Source: Corallococcus coralloides DSM 2259 | GTDB taxonomy: Bacteria > Myxococcota > Myxococcia > Myxococcales > Myxococcaceae | DNA: 64,000 nt | Assembly: GCF_000255295.1 (NCBI RefSeq) | Contig: NC_017030.1 | Coordinates: 992,001-1,056,000 of the forward strand | Direction of reading: 5' to 3' | Shown here: positions 53,611 to 62,800 of the stretch, one piece after another | Position numbering within the stretch: position 1 is the stretch's first letter | How the letters are laid out: each line of letters opens with the position of its first letter | The notes under the pieces: generated by a model | Databases searched by the model: none | Seen by the model: only the letters and a program-made list of their open reading frames with translations | Told to the model about the DNA's origin: nothing | Position numbers and translations under genes: made by a program

Positions 53611-55177
53611 ATGAAAGGGATTCAGTCACCACGGCGCGAGTGGCTGTGCCTGCTGCTCATCGCGGGGCTGGTGGGCTGCGCGGGAGGACGTGCCCGTGCG
53701 TTGCCGGTGGGGCTGCACGGCTACGCGCGCTACCACAGCGCCTCGCCGGCACCGCTGCATGGGGACGCGGCCTCCGAGGGCGCGGGCGGCACGGTGGGGG
53801 ATGAGGCTCCGGCGCGCATGCCTCCGGGCACGGTGCTCATCGGGAGCGCGGAGGAGCGGACGCGGCAGGCGGTGGAGCTGGGCCTGCTGGAGGTGGACGC
53901 GTTCGAGAAGCTCCTGCTGCGCGCCGGACTGGAGGATCCGCCGGTCGGTCGCAATCCCTTCACGCCCGAGGACGCGGCGGAGGTGCTGAACCGGCTGATG
54001 GAGAGGCCGGTGACGTTGGGCACGTATCCGCCCCGCATGGCGGCGGGCTTCGTGCTGCGCGAGGTGCTGGAAGGCGGCGCGGTGTCGCGCGGGGAGCTGG
54101 CGCGCCGGGTGGAGCGGTTCGTCCGGGAGCAGGTGGCGGTGCTGCGGCCGGACGGGTACCTGGCCTGGGCGCTCGATGGGCGCACGCAGCAGAAGGTGGG
54201 GACCGTGCAGTGGAGGGACGGGACCTTCCGCGCGGGCAACTTCGAACTGGGGCGCTTCTACAGCGGCAAGGGCGGCGTCTTCCGCCACGTCGATGCACAG
54301 CTGCGTGCCGCGGACTGGAGGCCGCTCGCGGAGGTGTACGACGACGCGGACGTCATTGGCCGTTCGCTGGATGGCGCGGAGGACGCGTTCGTGGAGCTGT
54401 ACCACGGCATGGGGCAGCTGCTGTCCCATGCCGTGGTACAGCTTCGCGAGCCTGCGCCATCTCCCGCAGGGCGTGGCAGCGCTCATCGCGTCGTCGCCCG
54501 AGTACTGGGAGCGCTTCCGGTACATGACGGAGGGCGAGCAGATCCGCGAAGCAGCGCGGCTGACCACGAACGTCATCATGCTGTGGGGCACGGCCTCGGC
54601 AACGACGCGCGCGGTGACACGAGCGGCGGCGGGAGTGGAGGCCACGGTGCCCGTGCTCGCGGTGTCCGCGGAGGGACTGCTCAGTGTCGAGCGCGTCGCG
54701 GTGCCCGTAGGTCGCACGGCGGCGGTGCTGAGCGGAGGGCCCGGGGCCGCCATCGTCCTGCAGAAGGCGAACGTGGCGGCGGCGCCCGACGAGCCAGGGC
54801 ATTGGGGGCCCGCGAAGGAGTCGATGTCCGACCGGGCCCGGCGCTACCAGGAGCAGATCTCCGGACACTCAGCGGACGAGGCGTACTGGGTCGGAGACGT
54901 GAAGTTCGACGGGTTCCGGGACGGAGTGCTGCGGGAGGCCAAGGGACCCGGCTACGCGAACAAGTTCCTCGATAACTTGGAGCCGAAGCCGTGGTTCAAG
55001 CCGACGGGGGCTGAAGCACTCGCCAGGCAGGCGCGACGGCAGCTCGATGCCGTTGAAGGTCTGGGGATTCGCATCGAGTGGCATGTCGCTGAGGCCAAGG
55101 TCGCGAACGCAATCGAGATGCTCTTCAAAAACAAAGGCATTCAAGGGATCCGGATCGTGCACACTCAAGCACGTTAA
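53611..55177 (+). pseudogene. SitA-like lipoprotein toxin (Tox-REase-5 type), frameshifted
   Basis: A strong AGGAGG precedes ATG 53611. The first frame encodes a classical lipoprotein signal ending LVGC (Cys23), then a long region (RMPPGTVLIGSAEERTRQAV, EVLNRLMERPVTLGTYPP) up to about 54440. The frame then goes out of register by +1. The other frame continues ASLRHLPQGVAALIASSPEY, VPVLAVSAEGLLSVERVA and a C-terminal nuclease-like domain (SADEAYWVGDVKFDGFRDGV, REAKGPGYANKFLD), which I recognise as Tox-REase-5 (restriction-endonuclease fold, Glu/Lys core in EAKG). One extra base, or two missing, near 54395-54445 separates the frames. If real the toxin is inactive; a sequencing or assembly error at the palindrome there is possible. 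Confidence 0.75.
54395..54443. repeat. 49-base near-perfect palindrome at the frameshift
   Basis: Left arm 54395-54413 (AGCTGTACCACGGCATGGG) and right arm 54425-54443 are exact reverse complements. Within the 11-base centre four more pairs form around one unpaired base, leaving a single mismatch (G54414/T54424). The frame change of the toxin gene lies in or just after the right arm. Confidence 0.92.
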
Positions 55178-55189
55178 GGAGGGAACGCT

Positions 55190-55945
55190 GTGACCGCCAC
55201 GGACAGGCCCTGGACTCGTCTCGAGACGTACTACGCAGGGGCCTATTGGGGTACGCGCAGGGAAGTGCCTGAAGACTGCGGGCGGCGAACCGCGAGGCTC
55301 CTGGAACTGTTGGCTCCGTGCGACCCGTTTCTTGCCCACTGGTACAAGCCAACGCGGTCGCTCAAGGACGCGCGCAAGTTCCCCCTGTTGCCATCGGACA
55401 TGCCGACGCTCACCGAGATGTTTCGGCGAGGCGTCAACCGCGAGAAGGGGAAGCCGGTCATCGAGAAACTGGGCTTCAGTGTCACCTTTGGTAACGGCGG
55501 AGGGGCTTACGACAGCTCGGACCTGAGCATCCTCTGTGGATGTTACTCCGAGGTCGTCCCCAATTGCTGCGTGCTGAGCCTGCCCACGCTCGGGCGAAGT
55601 CCGAACGCGGAGCGGGTGATCTCTGCTCCCGTGCTCACGCATGCTGTGCGCAGCATGGCACTGGCCATGGACCCGGATTGGGCCGTTGCCATGTCTCAGG
55701 CCTACCGCGGCATGGATGATGAAGACAGGGGAGGTCCCTGGGTCGGCTGGGTGACCTACTTCTCCAAGCAGCGAGGCACCGTGCCCCCACTGCCCGCGCC
55801 CGTGCGCATCGAACCCGTGGAGGACAAGGGCACGCTCATCGTCCTGACCCCGGAGCGCTTCACCGTGGCCAACCCGGAACACGTGGCTTTGGCCCGGCGC
55901 GTGCGCGAACTGCTCACCCGGGCCGGGCTCATCAAGCCCCGCTGA
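55190..55945 (+). CDS. Imm52-type immunity protein
   Basis: 251 residues, GTG start at 55190 with AGGAGGG directly overlapping the end of the toxin gene. It is a soluble protein starting RLETYYAGAYWGTRREVPED, with the middle GFSVTFGNGGGAYDSSDLSI and late VGWVTYFSKQRGTVPPLP, the Imm52 pattern (PF15579) that pairs with Tox-REase-5 toxins. The frame is intact, so immunity can remain selected although the toxin frame is broken. A hairpin terminator follows the stop. Confidence 0.8.
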   Translation: MTATDRPWTRLETYYAGAYWGTRREVPEDCGRRTARLLELLAPCDPFLAHWYKPTRSLKDARKFPLLPSDMPTLTEMFRRGVNREKGKPVIEKLGFSVTFGNGGGAYDSSDLSILCGCYSEVVPNCCVLSLPTLGRSPNAERVISAPVLTHAVRSMALAMDPDWAVAMSQAYRGMDDEDRGGPWVGWVTYFSKQRGTVPPLPAPVRIEPVEDKGTLIVLTPERFTVANPEHVALARRVRELLTRAGLIKPR

Positions 55946-55954
55946 AAGCAAAAC

Positions 55955-55984
55955 AGCGCGCTCCACCCCGGCGGGCGGAGCGCG
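55955..55984. terminator. Bidirectional terminator between imm52 and the HtrA gene
   Basis: GCGCGCTCC (55955-55963), 12-base loop, GGAGCGCGC (55976-55984). On the minus strand the stem is followed by TGTTTTGC, a usable U-tract for the HtrA transcript; on the plus strand it lies nine bases after the immunity gene stop. Confidence 0.7.
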
Positions 55985-56002
55985 CCAAAGACAATCCCGG
56001 TC

Positions 56003-57517
56003 CTACCGCTGCGGCACCTCAATCGCGCGCAAGAGCGACCCGTCCTGTCCCAGCATCCGCGCGCGCAACAACAGCGCGGCCCCCGGCTCCGCGGACGTCA
56101 GTGCCTGCGCCGCCTCCGCGACGCCGGACACCTTCTGGTCACCCACCTGCGTCAGCACCATCCCGGGCGCCAGACCCGCGCGCTCCGCGGGACTGCCGGA
56201 CTCCACCGCCACCACCTGCGCGCCGCCACTGCCGTCCTGCGCCTCCGACAGCCGCAGGCCCAGCCGCTTCGACAGGGGCGCGGGCGTCGAATCCCGGGGC
56301 GTCATCTCCTCCTCCCCCCGCTGCGTGGGCCGGGTGCCCAGCTTCACCGGCACCTCCATCGCCTTGCCGCCGCGCACCAGGCTCACCTTCACCTCGCTGC
56401 CCGGCTTGAGCAGCGCCACCGCGCGCGTCAGCGACCCGGCGGAGTCCACCGCGCGCTCGCCCACGGACGTGATGATGTCCTCCTCTTGCAGGCCCGCCTT
56501 CGCACCGGGGCCGCCCGCGCTGACGCCGGCCACCACCGCGCCCTTCGCCGTCTCCACGCGCAGCGCGCGCGCCAGCTCCGGCGTGAGGTCCTGCACCGCC
56601 AGTCCCACCCAGCCCCGGCGCACCACGCCCGTCTCCTGGAGCTGCGGCAACAGCGCCTGGATGAGGTTCGCCGGCACCGCGAAGCCAATGCCCGTCGCGC
56701 CGCCGATGATGGCCGTGTTCATGCCCACCACCTCGCCCTTCATGTTGAAGAGCGGGCCGCCGGAGTTGCCCGGGTTGATGGCCGCGTCTGTCTGCAGGAA
56801 GTCGTCATACGGACCCGCGTGGATGTCGCGCGCCCGGGCGGACAGGATGCCCGCGCTCACGCTCGACGCGAGCCCGAACGGATTGCCAATGGCCATCACC
56901 GGGTCGCCCACGCGCAGGCCATCCGAGTCCCCCAGCTTCACGAACGGCAGGTTCCCGGACACGCCCTTCAACTGGATGAGCGCCACGTCCGTGAGCGCGT
57001 CGCGGCCCAGCACCTCCGCCTCGAACGCGCGCCCGTCCTCCATCTTCACCCGGACGGTGTCCGCGCCCTCCACCACGTGGTTGTTCGTGAGCACCAGGCC
57101 GGACGGGTCGATGATGAAGCCCGACCCCACCCCCTGCTTCGCGGGCGCACCGCCCCCGCCAAAGGGGTTCTGTCCGCCCTGCATGCCGAAGCGCTCGGCG
57201 AGGCCGGGGGGCAGGCCCTGCATCATCCCGCCCATCGCGGGGCGGGCGCGGGCCTGCACCTCCACGTTCACCACCGCGCCCTTCACCGTGTCCACGAGCG
57301 GCGCCAGCGACATGAGCGCGCCGGGCGACCCGGGCGTGGGCGAATAGACCGCCGGCTCCACCTTCGCGCCCGAGGGCGTGGTGGCCGTCTTCAGCGACAG
57401 TGTGGGGCGGGCAGGGGGCGCCACGTCCGCGGCCGGCTTGCAGGCCCCCAGTGCGACCAGGGGCATCAGCGTGAGCGCGCGAGCAAGGTGGCGGCGGGAC
57501 GGAAGCGTGCGGACCAT
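56003..57517 (-). CDS. HtrA/DegP-like periplasmic serine protease (lipoprotein)
   Basis: 504 residues. The signal MPLVALGAC places a lipidated Cys26, so the protease is probably tethered to a membrane. The trypsin-like domain has His147 (TNNHVVE), Asp177 (DALTDVALIQ) and Ser252 (NPGNSGGPLF). Two PDZ domains follow (about 285-385 and 410-500, GAKAGLQEEDIITSVGERAV and ERAGLAPGMVLTQVGDQKVS). A glycine/methionine-rich loop precedes the catalytic domain (residues about 90-125). ATG 57517 is preceded by AAGGAG. It is expected to degrade or refold damaged envelope proteins. Divergent from the response regulator gene. Confidence 0.9.
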   Translation of the reverse strand: MVRTLPSRRHLARALTLMPLVALGACKPAADVAPPARPTLSLKTATTPSGAKVEPAVYSPTPGSPGALMSLAPLVDTVKGAVVNVEVQARARPAMGGMMQGLPPGLAERFGMQGGQNPFGGGGAPAKQGVGSGFIIDPSGLVLTNNHVVEGADTVRVKMEDGRAFEAEVLGRDALTDVALIQLKGVSGNLPFVKLGDSDGLRVGDPVMAIGNPFGLASSVSAGILSARARDIHAGPYDDFLQTDAAINPGNSGGPLFNMKGEVVGMNTAIIGGATGIGFAVPANLIQALLPQLQETGVVRRGWVGLAVQDLTPELARALRVETAKGAVVAGVSAGGPGAKAGLQEEDIITSVGERAVDSAGSLTRAVALLKPGSEVKVSLVRGGKAMEVPVKLGTRPTQRGEEEMTPRDSTPAPLSKRLGLRLSEAQDGSGGAQVVAVESGSPAERAGLAPGMVLTQVGDQKVSGVAEAAQALTSAEPGAALLLRARMLGQDGSLLRAIEVPQR

Positions 57518-57931
57518 CGTGCGTTCTCCTTGGGAGTGGCGGCCGGAAGCGGATCTTCCGGACGGAAGGGGAAATGAAAGAGTCGAACCGGATGCGGTGG
57601 GCACCCTGGGAAGGAGGCAGCGGTCCCGTTCCACCAGTGACACCGGGAGCCACCGGTGGCCCAGCTGCCTGAAGGGAGCTCTTGGAGGAAGCCCCGCATC
57701 CGGTCCGACGCTGGGACTTCATTGCAGTCCGTGGGCCAACCCCTCCAGAACCCCCTTCAGAGGGGAACCCGGCCCCGGAAGGCCCCAGGACGCGGGGCAA
57801 AGTGCCCCAACCGGGGCATTTCGCCCGGGGGCGGCGAGCCCCATGCCCCACCTCCGTGGCCCCTTCCGGACATGGCACGGCGGATGCTCATGGAGCCAGA
57901 GGTCCCCCAACCCCTCCAGGAGTTCACGCCC
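57518..57931. other. Divergent regulatory region upstream of HtrA and the response regulator
   Basis: 414 bases without a credible gene, although the response-regulator frame stays open upstream to 57656. It contains the HtrA ribosome site, GC-rich direct repeats (CCCCA-type runs) and, near the end, a strong sigma-54 promoter for the response regulator gene. Confidence 0.5.
57873..57888 (+). promoter_or_regulatory. Strong sigma-54-type promoter upstream of the response regulator
   Basis: TGGCACGGCGGATGCT matches TGGCACR-N4-TTGCW at every position except one (A for T before TGC). Transcription would start near 57899, leaving a leader of about 33 bases with AGGAG nine bases before ATG 57932. 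This agreement supports both the promoter and the chosen start. Confidence 0.65.
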
Positions 57932-58390
57932 ATGGTGCACGAGCAGTCAGAAGGAGTCGCGCGCGGCGCGGCCTGGGAAGACCCTCACTCGGAGCCCGAG
58001 AGGCCCCCGCGCATCCTGGTCGCGGATGATCAGACGGAGATGCGCACCCTCATCCGCAAGATGCTGGTGCGGCGCGGTTATGACGTGGTGGAGGCGTCGG
58101 ACGGGCCGGACCTGGTGCGCGTCCTCATTGAAGGGCTGAAGGCGGAGGAGTCGCGCGCGCCCGACCTCATCATCACGGACGTGCGCATGCCGGGCTTCAC
58201 GGGCCTGGAGGTGCTCGCCCGGCTGCGGCGCGAGCAGTGGGACACGCCGGTCATCCTCATCACCGCCTTTGGCGACGTGCAGTTGCATCGCGAGGCCCTG
58301 CGCCTGGGGGCTGCTTGTGTGCTCAACAAGCCATTCGACATGGATGAACTGCGCGGCGCGGTGGAGGTGGCCCTCACGGTGACGCGCTAA
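57932..58390 (+). CDS. Stand-alone CheY-like response regulator
   Basis: 152 residues with only a receiver domain after a 25-residue N-terminal tail: ILVADDQTEMRTLIRKMLV (acidic Asp32, Asp33), phospho-acceptor Asp83 in LIITDVRMPGFTG, LITAFG and LNKPFDMDEL with the conserved lysine. No output domain, so it acts through protein interaction or in a phosphorelay. The start at 57932 is set by CAGGAG and by the upstream sigma-54 promoter. The glutaminyl cyclase gene follows after 12 bases and probably shares the transcript. Confidence 0.85.
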   Translation: MVHEQSEGVARGAAWEDPHSEPERPPRILVADDQTEMRTLIRKMLVRRGYDVVEASDGPDLVRVLIEGLKAEESRAPDLIITDVRMPGFTGLEVLARLRREQWDTPVILITAFGDVQLHREALRLGAACVLNKPFDMDELRGAVEVALTVTR

Positions 58391-58402
58391 GGTGACGCGG
58401 CA

Positions 58403-59227
58403 ATGTCTGTCGCAAGGAAGCCCATGCGCCGCCTCCCGTGGTCCCTGTCGTTGTCGCTCCTGTGCCTGGCATGCGCGCCCACGCAGCGACAGACGCCGGA
58501 CGCGGGCACTCCGGAGGCTAGGCCGCAGCGGCTGGGGGTGAACATCGTCCACACCTATCCGCACGACCCCACGGCCTTCACGCAGGGGCTCCAGTTCCAC
58601 CAGGGCCAGCTCTACGAGAGCACCGGTGAGAAGGGTGACCTGCGCCGCATCTCGCTGGAGCAGGCGGAGCCCCTGTGGAAGCAGCCCCTGCCGGAAGTGT
58701 TCCCGGAGGGGCTCGCGAGTGACGGACAGCGGCTGTACCAGCTCACCTGGCAGGACGAGACGCTCTTCGTATGGAACGGCACGCCGCCCGCACAGGAGAA
58801 GCAGGTGGAGTACGAGGGCGAGGGCTGGGGCCTGTGCTACTGGCGGGGCCAGCTGGTGCGCAGCGACGGCACGTCCACGCTGCGCTTCCACGACCCGAAG
58901 GACTTCAGCGTGAAGTCCCAGGTGCAGGTGACGTTGGAGGGCACGCCGCAGGAGATGCTCAACGAGCTGGAGTGCGCGGAGGACGGCGTCTACGCCAACG
59001 TCTGGCATTCCAACAACATCCTGAAGATTGATTACGCCACGGGCCGCGTGCTGGCGGTCATCGACGCGTCGGTGCTGGCGCGGGCGGTGAGCGGCCGGGT
59101 GCGCAGCTACGAGGCGGTGCTCAACGGCATCGCGCTGGAGCCCGGCACCGGCCGCCTGTTCCTCACCGGCAAGCTGTGGCCCGACCTCTTCGAGGTGACG
59201 CTGGTGGGGCCCGCCACCACGCCGTAG
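58403..59227 (+). CDS. Glutaminyl-peptide cyclotransferase (plant/bacterial type), lipoprotein
   Basis: 274 residues. The signal ends in LCLACAP (lipobox-like Cys), and the mature part is the five-bladed beta-propeller of the papaya-type glutaminyl cyclase family (PF05096): VNIVHTYPHDPTAFTQGLQF, YESTGEKGDLRRISL, LYQLTWQDETLFVW, YEGEGWGLCYW, LNELECAEDGVYANVWHSNN, LNGIALEPGTGRLFLTGKLW. It converts N-terminal Gln of exported proteins to pyroglutamate. Twelve bases downstream of the sigma-54-controlled regulator gene; coregulation is inferred. Convergent with the next gene. Confidence 0.87.
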   Translation: MSVARKPMRRLPWSLSLSLLCLACAPTQRQTPDAGTPEARPQRLGVNIVHTYPHDPTAFTQGLQFHQGQLYESTGEKGDLRRISLEQAEPLWKQPLPEVFPEGLASDGQRLYQLTWQDETLFVWNGTPPAQEKQVEYEGEGWGLCYWRGQLVRSDGTSTLRFHDPKDFSVKSQVQVTLEGTPQEMLNELECAEDGVYANVWHSNNILKIDYATGRVLAVIDASVLARAVSGRVRSYEAVLNGIALEPGTGRLFLTGKLWPDLFEVTLVGPATTP

Positions 59228-59236
59228 CCCTTCGCT

Positions 59237-59773
59237 TCAGGCGGAGGGAGACTCACCCTGTCTGGAAAAGCGCCGCCGCACGGTCCGGACCACCTCCGCG
59301 TCCCAGCGCGGTGACAGCAGCTCCAGCGCGGTCCGCCGGAAGGGCAGGGCGCACGCCAGGCACGCCAACGTCGCGGCCAGTCCAATGAGCGTGTTCTGCC
59401 AGGAGGCCAGGTTCCACTGCCCGGACCACGACCACGGCTCCATGCTCTGCGGCCACAGGTAGTGGATGGGCCAGCCCGGCCCGCTGCCCGCGAGGTCGCA
59501 CAGCAGATGACCGTGGAAGGCAGCCACCGACAGCAGGGCCACGGCTGCCCTTTGCCGCGCCAGCGCCGTACACACCGCCATCGTGACGAGCGCTCCCACG
59601 TAGCCATGGAAAATCACGTGGTGATAACGCGAATAAAACTCTTCACCCGCCAGCAATGACAAACCATCCAAATCCGGCGCGAGTCCCGCGCAGGTGACCA
59701 GGATGCGGTCACGCCGTTCGCGCAGGCCTTGCGCCAGGAGCCAGGACACTTCGGCGTGGACGATGGGATTCAT
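59237..59773 (-). CDS. YdjM-like membrane-bound metal-dependent hydrolase
   Basis: 178 residues of the LexA-regulated YdjM family (PF04307): MNPIVHAEVSWLLAQGL, APDLDGLSLL, YSRYHHVIFHGYVGALVTMA, AAFHGHLLCDLAGS and WPIHYLWPQSMEPWSW. The His/Asp pairs are as in family members predicted to bind metal, and four helices anchor the protein in the inner membrane. Function in the family is unproven. It is divergent from the NRPS gene across an 86-base region. Confidence 0.8.
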   Translation of the reverse strand: MNPIVHAEVSWLLAQGLRERRDRILVTCAGLAPDLDGLSLLAGEEFYSRYHHVIFHGYVGALVTMAVCTALARQRAAVALLSVAAFHGHLLCDLAGSGPGWPIHYLWPQSMEPWSWSGQWNLASWQNTLIGLAATLACLACALPFRRTALELLSPRWDAEVVRTVRRRFSRQGESPSA

Positions 59774-59859
59774 GGGTGTGCACTAGCGTACGGCATACGG
59801 GGGCAACGGCGAAGGTTCCCCGGGCAGTGCGTTGAGAAGGTGGGGGGCAATGACTCATC

Positions 59860-62800
59860 ATGAATTCCATCTCCGTGCACCCGCGGCTGGACATCGCCAC
59901 GCTTTTTGAAGCGCACGCTCGAAACACGCCCGACGCCGTGGCGCTGCACTTCGAAGGCGGTGTGCTCCGCTATGACACGCTCAACCGGCGCGCGAACCGG
60001 CTGGCGCGACGGCTCCAGGCGCTCGGTGTGGGGCCCGACCAGCCCGTGGGCATCCTCGCCGACCGCACACCGGAAACCGTGGTGGGATTGCTGGGCATCC
60101 TGAAGGCAGGAGGCGCCTATCTCCCTCTGGACCCGAGTCATCCTCCGGAGCGGCTCGCCGCGATGATGGAGGACTCCGGGATGCGGGTCCTCGTCGGACG
60201 GCGTGAGGCGGTCCAGGAGCTGCGCTTCCAGGGGCACGTCGTCGAGCCTCCCACTCCGGATGAACAGGAGGCCGTGAACGTGAAGGGCGGGGCGGGGCCG
60301 GACTCGCTGGCGTATGTGCTCTACACGTCCGGCTCCACGGGCAGGCCCAAGGGTGTGTGCATCCCGCACCGGGGCGTGGCGCGGCTGGTGCTGGACGCGG
60401 GCTTCATGGGCTTCCGGCGCGAGGACCGCGTCCTCCAGGCCGCGTCGTATGCCTTCGATGCCTCGACGCTGGAGGTCTGGGGCGCGCTGCTGAACGGCGC
60501 GACGCTGTGTCTGGTTTCACGGGAGACCCTGCTGTCGCCTCCGCTCCTCGCGGCGAAGCTCCAGCGGGATGCCATCTCCGCCGCGGTGCTGAGCACGTCG
60601 CTGTTCCATCAACTGGCCGCGGCCATCCCGGACGCTTTCGGCGGGCTCCGCGTCCTGATGGTGGGTGGTGACGTGCTGGACCCCAAGTGGGTGGGGCGGG
60701 TCATGGCGCGGGGAAAGCCCCAGCGGCTGCTCAACAGCTATGGACCCACGGAGTGCACCACCTCCGCGACGGCGTATGAGCTTCTCGTGCCTCCGGAGCC
60801 GGGCGTGGCCATCCCCATCGGCAGGCCGCTCGCACGGCTCCAGCTGCATGTCCTGGATGACGGGGGGAAGCCGCTGTCCGTGGGCGAAGTAGGGGAGCTG
60901 TACCTGGGCGGAGAGGGGCTTGCGCGGGGCTACCTGAACCGGCCCGTCCTCACTGCCGAGCGGTTCCTCCCGGATCCGTTCAGCGGCGTGCTCGGGGCGC
61001 GGATGTACCGGACGGGAGACCGGGCGCGGTGGCTCCAGGACGGCAACCTGGAGTTCCTGGGGCGGGTGGACCACCAGGTGAAGATTCGCGGCGCACGGGT
61101 CGAGCTGGCGGAGATCGAGAGCGTCCTGCGCACCCATCCGCGAGTCGGTGACGCCGTGGTCCGCGTGCACGAGGTGTCCCCGGGTGACAAGCGGCTCGTC
61201 GCGTACGTCTCGCCGAGCGGGGTGGAGGACGCGGAGCTGCGCGCGTATCTCGGCTCGAAGCTGCCGGACTTCATGCTCCCCCATGCGGTCATGGCGCTGG
61301 AGCACATGCCGCTCAACTCCAGCGGCAAGGTGGACCCCTCGCGGCTTCCAGCGCCGCGCTTTGGTTCGGGGGAGGGGGAAACACCACGCACGCAGCTGGA
61401 GCAGGAGATCGCGCGCGTGTGGTCGGAGGTCCTGGGGACGCAGCAGGCCGGCACGCAGGACCGCTTCATGGAGTCCGGCGGGGACTCGCTGCTCGCGATC
61501 CGTTTCATTGACCGGCTGGAGCAGGCGGTGTCGGTCCGCCTGCCCGTGCGGACGCTCTTCGACAGTCCGAACATCGCGGAGCTGGCGCGGTGGGTGGAAG
61601 CGGCACGGGGAATGGGTCGAGGCCTCGACGTGCCACCCATCGTCCCGGTGGACCGGACTCGGCCCCTGCCCCTGTCGGATTCCCAGCGGCAGCTGTGGCT
61701 CATGGAGCAGCTGGCACCCCGGAGTGCCGTCTACAACGAGCCCTTCACGCTGTATCTGCCCGGTGACCTCCAGCCCGACGCGCTGGAGCGTGCGTTCCGT
61801 TCACTCATCTCCCGGCATGAAGTGCTGCGGACGACCTTCGGGTCCACGCAGGACGGTCCGTTCCAGCGTGTGCATCCAGACATGCCGTTCCACCTGCGAC
61901 GCGTGGACCTGCACGCTGTGCCCGGAAGCCTGCGGAGCGCGAAGGCGTTGCAGGTGGCCACCCAGGAGGCGCGTGAGCCCTTCGACCTGGAGCACGGGCC
62001 GCTGTTGCGTGCGACGTGGATGCGGTTGAGCAAGGCGGAGAGCCGCCTCGCCCTGGTGATGCACCACCTCATCGTGGATGGCTTCACGATGGCGGCGTTC
62101 CTCCAGGAGTTGCACCGGTTCTACCTGGCGGAGGCCCCTTCACTGCCGCCACTGCCGCTCCAGTACGGCGACGCCGCTGTCTGGCAACAGGGGGCCCGCT
62201 ACCAGGAGGCCATCGCACCGCACCTGGACTGGTGGAAGCAGACGCTCGCGGGAGCTCCGCACCTGGAGCTGCCCACGCAGCATCTCCGCCCCCAGGTCCC
62301 GAGCTTCCGCGGGGCCAGGCACGTCGTGCGAATCCCTGGCGACCTCCTGGAGTCCGTGAAGGCGCTGGGACGCGGAGAGGGCGCTTCGCTCTTCATGACG
62401 ATGCTGTCCGTGTTCGGTGCGTTGCTGCATCGCTACTCCGGGGCGGAGGACCTCATCGTCGGAGGTGCCTTCTCCGGACGGAACCGCGAGGAGTCGCAGG
62501 CCATCTCCGGACACTTCGTGAACCTGCTGCCGCTGCGGCTGCGCTTCTCCGAAGGGCAGACCATCCGGGGGCTGCTGGCGCAGGTGCGCCGCGTCTGCCT
62601 GGATGCACTCGAACATCAGGACGCGCCGCTCGTGCGCATCGTGGAGGCGGTGAACCCGGCGCGCATCCCTGGCGCCAACCCGTTGTTCCAGGTGTCGTGC
62701 ACGATGGAGCCACGCATCGCGGTGCCAGCGTCGGACTGGCGCGTGGAGCCCCACGACGTCGACACGGGGACGTCGAAGCTCGACCTCTCCATCGAACTGG

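Noticed and set aside
54176..55177. Programmed +1 frameshifting joining the two toxin frames
   Set aside because: I see no slippery codon run or conserved signal; the palindrome is better explained as a mutational footprint, though a hairpin-assisted shift was not excluded.
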